This document shows, one piece after another, positions 22,463-23,393 of a stretch of DNA of 23,393 nt; the first letter of the stretch is position 1; the number at the start of each line of letters is the position of its first letter. The DNA comes from JAAYZQ01 sp034428935. Its GTDB lineage: Bacteria; Chloroflexota; Anaerolineae; JAAYZQ01. The notes below the pieces were generated by a model that worked only from the letters and a program-made list of their open reading frames with translations, searched no databases and had not been told where the DNA came from. Location: assembly GCA_034428935.1 (NCBI GenBank), contig DAOUHB010000029.1, positions 1 to 23,393 of the forward strand, read 5' to 3'. A program made the position numbers and the translations under genes.

Positions 22463-22903
22463 TCATTCTCGACTGGCCCGGCGCATCCGGCTCCAGAACA
22501 TCCACATGCTGCCCAACATGGTAAAGAGGGCCAGGCCCAGCTTGGTGACGTCCACGATGGGTTCCACCCAGACCCCCTGGGGGCTGACGACGAGGGCCGC
22601 TACGGGGCGGGCAAAAGAGGTGCCGCCACCCCCGCCGCCGCCGCCACCACCCTCGCCACCGCCCTCGCCTTCGGGCGCCTCGTCTCCTTCGGCCCGTGCC
22701 CCACTGCCGAGGCCGCCGCCAAAGCCCATGCCCATGGCCACGGTCACCTCGCTGGCGGTGATGACCACCTGCTCGCCGACGGTGATGGGCTCGCCATAAA
22801 CGGCCTGCGGGCGAGCAACGTCAAAGAGCCGCTGCACCAAGCTGGCGGTCTCTTCCTGGTTCTTGGTCTGAATCCGGCTCCAGTTTTCTGCGATGTTTGC
22901 CAC
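22463..22903 (-). CDS. GerW/YtfJ-like protein with C-terminal membrane anchor
   Basis: This is a 146-residue protein of the Spore_YtfJ (GerW) family. An N-terminal helix with AENWSRIQTKNQEETASLVQ precedes the core VYGEPITVGEQVVITASEVT and VAMGMGFGGG. An acidic/poly-Gly linker follows (about 70-95, including a run of ten Gly), then the second half RPVAALVVSPQGVWVEPIVD. A C-terminal helix (about 121-138, LGLALFTMLGSMWMFW) probably anchors it in the membrane. In Bacillus GerW has a role in germination, but the family is widespread in non-sporulating bacteria, so sporulation is not implied. The start is GTG at 22903, 1 nt beyond the stop of the upstream gene, with AGGAGG overlapping that gene's end. 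Translation is probably coupled. Confidence 0.88.
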   Translation of the reverse strand: MANIAENWSRIQTKNQEETASLVQRLFDVARPQAVYGEPITVGEQVVITASEVTVAMGMGFGGGLGSGARAEGDEAPEGEGGGEGGGGGGGGGGTSFARPVAALVVSPQGVWVEPIVDVTKLGLALFTMLGSMWMFWSRMRRASRE

Positions 22904-22904
22904 G

Positions 22905-23183
22905 TCATTTCCTCCTTACGATAGAGCTGATCAGGGCAATGGAAGCAAGGGTCAGGCCGAGACCCAGGGCTGCCAGCCTGGCCGTCAAGAGCACGTTCAA
23001 GATGGGAAGTCGCTGTTCCTGGCCACCACGCTCGACCAGGATGGCGACGGGCCTGTTCCAGACAAGGCCGCCAACGGGGGTGCGGACGACCAACGCCTGG
23101 GACAGGGGAGTGAGGGACGCGTCTCGCACGGCGCGCGTCTCTCCCGCGTGATTTTGCCACTCGACCATATCGTGCAGCTTCAC
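22905..23183 (-). CDS. Small single-span membrane protein, first gene of the envelope operon
   Basis: This is a 92-residue protein of unknown family. The N-terminal soluble part contains MVEWQNHAGETRAVRD, and a beta-rich middle reads VWNRPVAILVERGGQEQRLP. One membrane helix (about 67-88, LTARLAALGLGLTLASIALI) is followed by RRK, so the C-terminus is probably cytoplasmic. The start is GTG at 23183 with GAGGAGG 4-5 nt upstream; the longer frame from 23258 lacks a site of similar quality. RPVA, 12 residues, PI, one residue, Asn/Asp, Val and then a membrane helix is the same arrangement as in the second half of the adjacent GerW-like protein. That suggests related domains. Confidence in coding is good; function is unknown. 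Confidence 0.8.
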   Translation of the reverse strand: MKLHDMVEWQNHAGETRAVRDASLTPLSQALVVRTPVGGLVWNRPVAILVERGGQEQRLPILNVLLTARLAALGLGLTLASIALISSIVRRK

Positions 23184-23360
23184 GATCCCTCCTCGCGTGC
23201 CTGCCCGGGACGGCAGCGCTGTACAAAACCAGCGGCCTGGCCGGGCAGGAGCCTGCATCTACGTTACGCTGTGGAACCTTGCCGGTTGCAGCCGCCGAGG
23301 CAGCAACGACGAGCGGCGGCCTTCCCTGGCCAAAGGCGAGGAACCTATTCCTTCTTGACC

Positions 23361-23389
23361 ATTCTACCACATATTGTCTGCGACGCCAA
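23361..23389 (-). promoter_or_regulatory. Promoter of the envelope-type operon
   Basis: On the minus strand the -35 element is TTGGCG (23384-23389), the spacer is 17 bp, and the -10 element is TAGAAT (23361-23366). Transcription would start near 23354, leaving a leader of about 170 nt before GTG 23183. I see no recognised riboswitch or clear terminator-like hairpin in that leader. Confidence 0.6.
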
Positions 23390-23393
23390 GAAG

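Noticed and set aside
22463..22903. Evidence for endospore formation from the GerW/YtfJ-like gene
   Set aside because: The family is common outside spore-formers, and no other sporulation gene is in the window.

Overview
The window is GC-rich, tightly packed bacterial DNA. It most likely comes from a member of the Chloroflexota (Anaerolineae/Caldilineae-like). This is inferred from four things: the lipoprotein solute-binding protein with a long Val/Glu/Thr linker ending in TPTPPP; several NarL-type regulators with a GAF/PAS histidine kinase; a GerW/YtfJ-like protein next to a DUF4342 protein in what need not be a spore-former; and sigma70-like TATACT/TACAAT promoters. No rRNA, tRNA, transposase or CRISPR array was seen.

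Layout. 1-219: C-terminal end of a NarL/FixJ response regulator. 319-4498: a promoter, a leader hairpin, a family-5 (peptide/nickel-type) ABC transporter made of a lipoprotein and two permeases but no ATPase genes, and a strong terminator. 4519-7108 (minus strand): an Rnk/GreA-like factor, glutamate dehydrogenase, and an unrecognised 188-residue protein that precedes gdh in the same likely transcript. 7424-10411 (minus): a two-component pair. 10622-11044 (plus): a half-size EamA transporter. 11081-11167: a palindromic REP-like element. 11183-13222 (minus): DNA topoisomerase I, apparently from a leaderless promoter. 13422-19144 (plus): a CaiB/BaiF CoA-transferase, an alpha/beta hydrolase, and a three-subunit molybdenum hydroxylase of the xanthine dehydrogenase family (FAD, 2Fe-2S, Mo). 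19348-23183 (minus): a DUF2877 protein, a nitroreductase, an 8-helix membrane protein, DUF4342, a GerW/YtfJ-like protein and a small membrane protein.

How the genes fit together. The molybdenum hydroxylase and the DUF2877 protein converge on each other and may belong to purine/allantoin-type nitrogen catabolism. Glutamate dehydrogenase and the peptide-type transporter also point to use of organic nitrogen. The five genes from 23183 to 20827 look like one envelope-related operon that starts from a promoter at 23361-23389.

The most unusual structure is a modular palindromic array at 20253-20807. It has eight hairpin anchors separated by 58/59-bp or 82-84-bp units. The long units carry an extra 25-bp self-competing palindrome. 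The units are arranged as a duplicated long-short-long block and bracketed by 39-bp direct repeats. Other notable items are a 69-bp duplicated hairpin element whose first copy overlaps the stop codon of the molybdenum subunit, and a membrane protein built of four 53-residue repeats.
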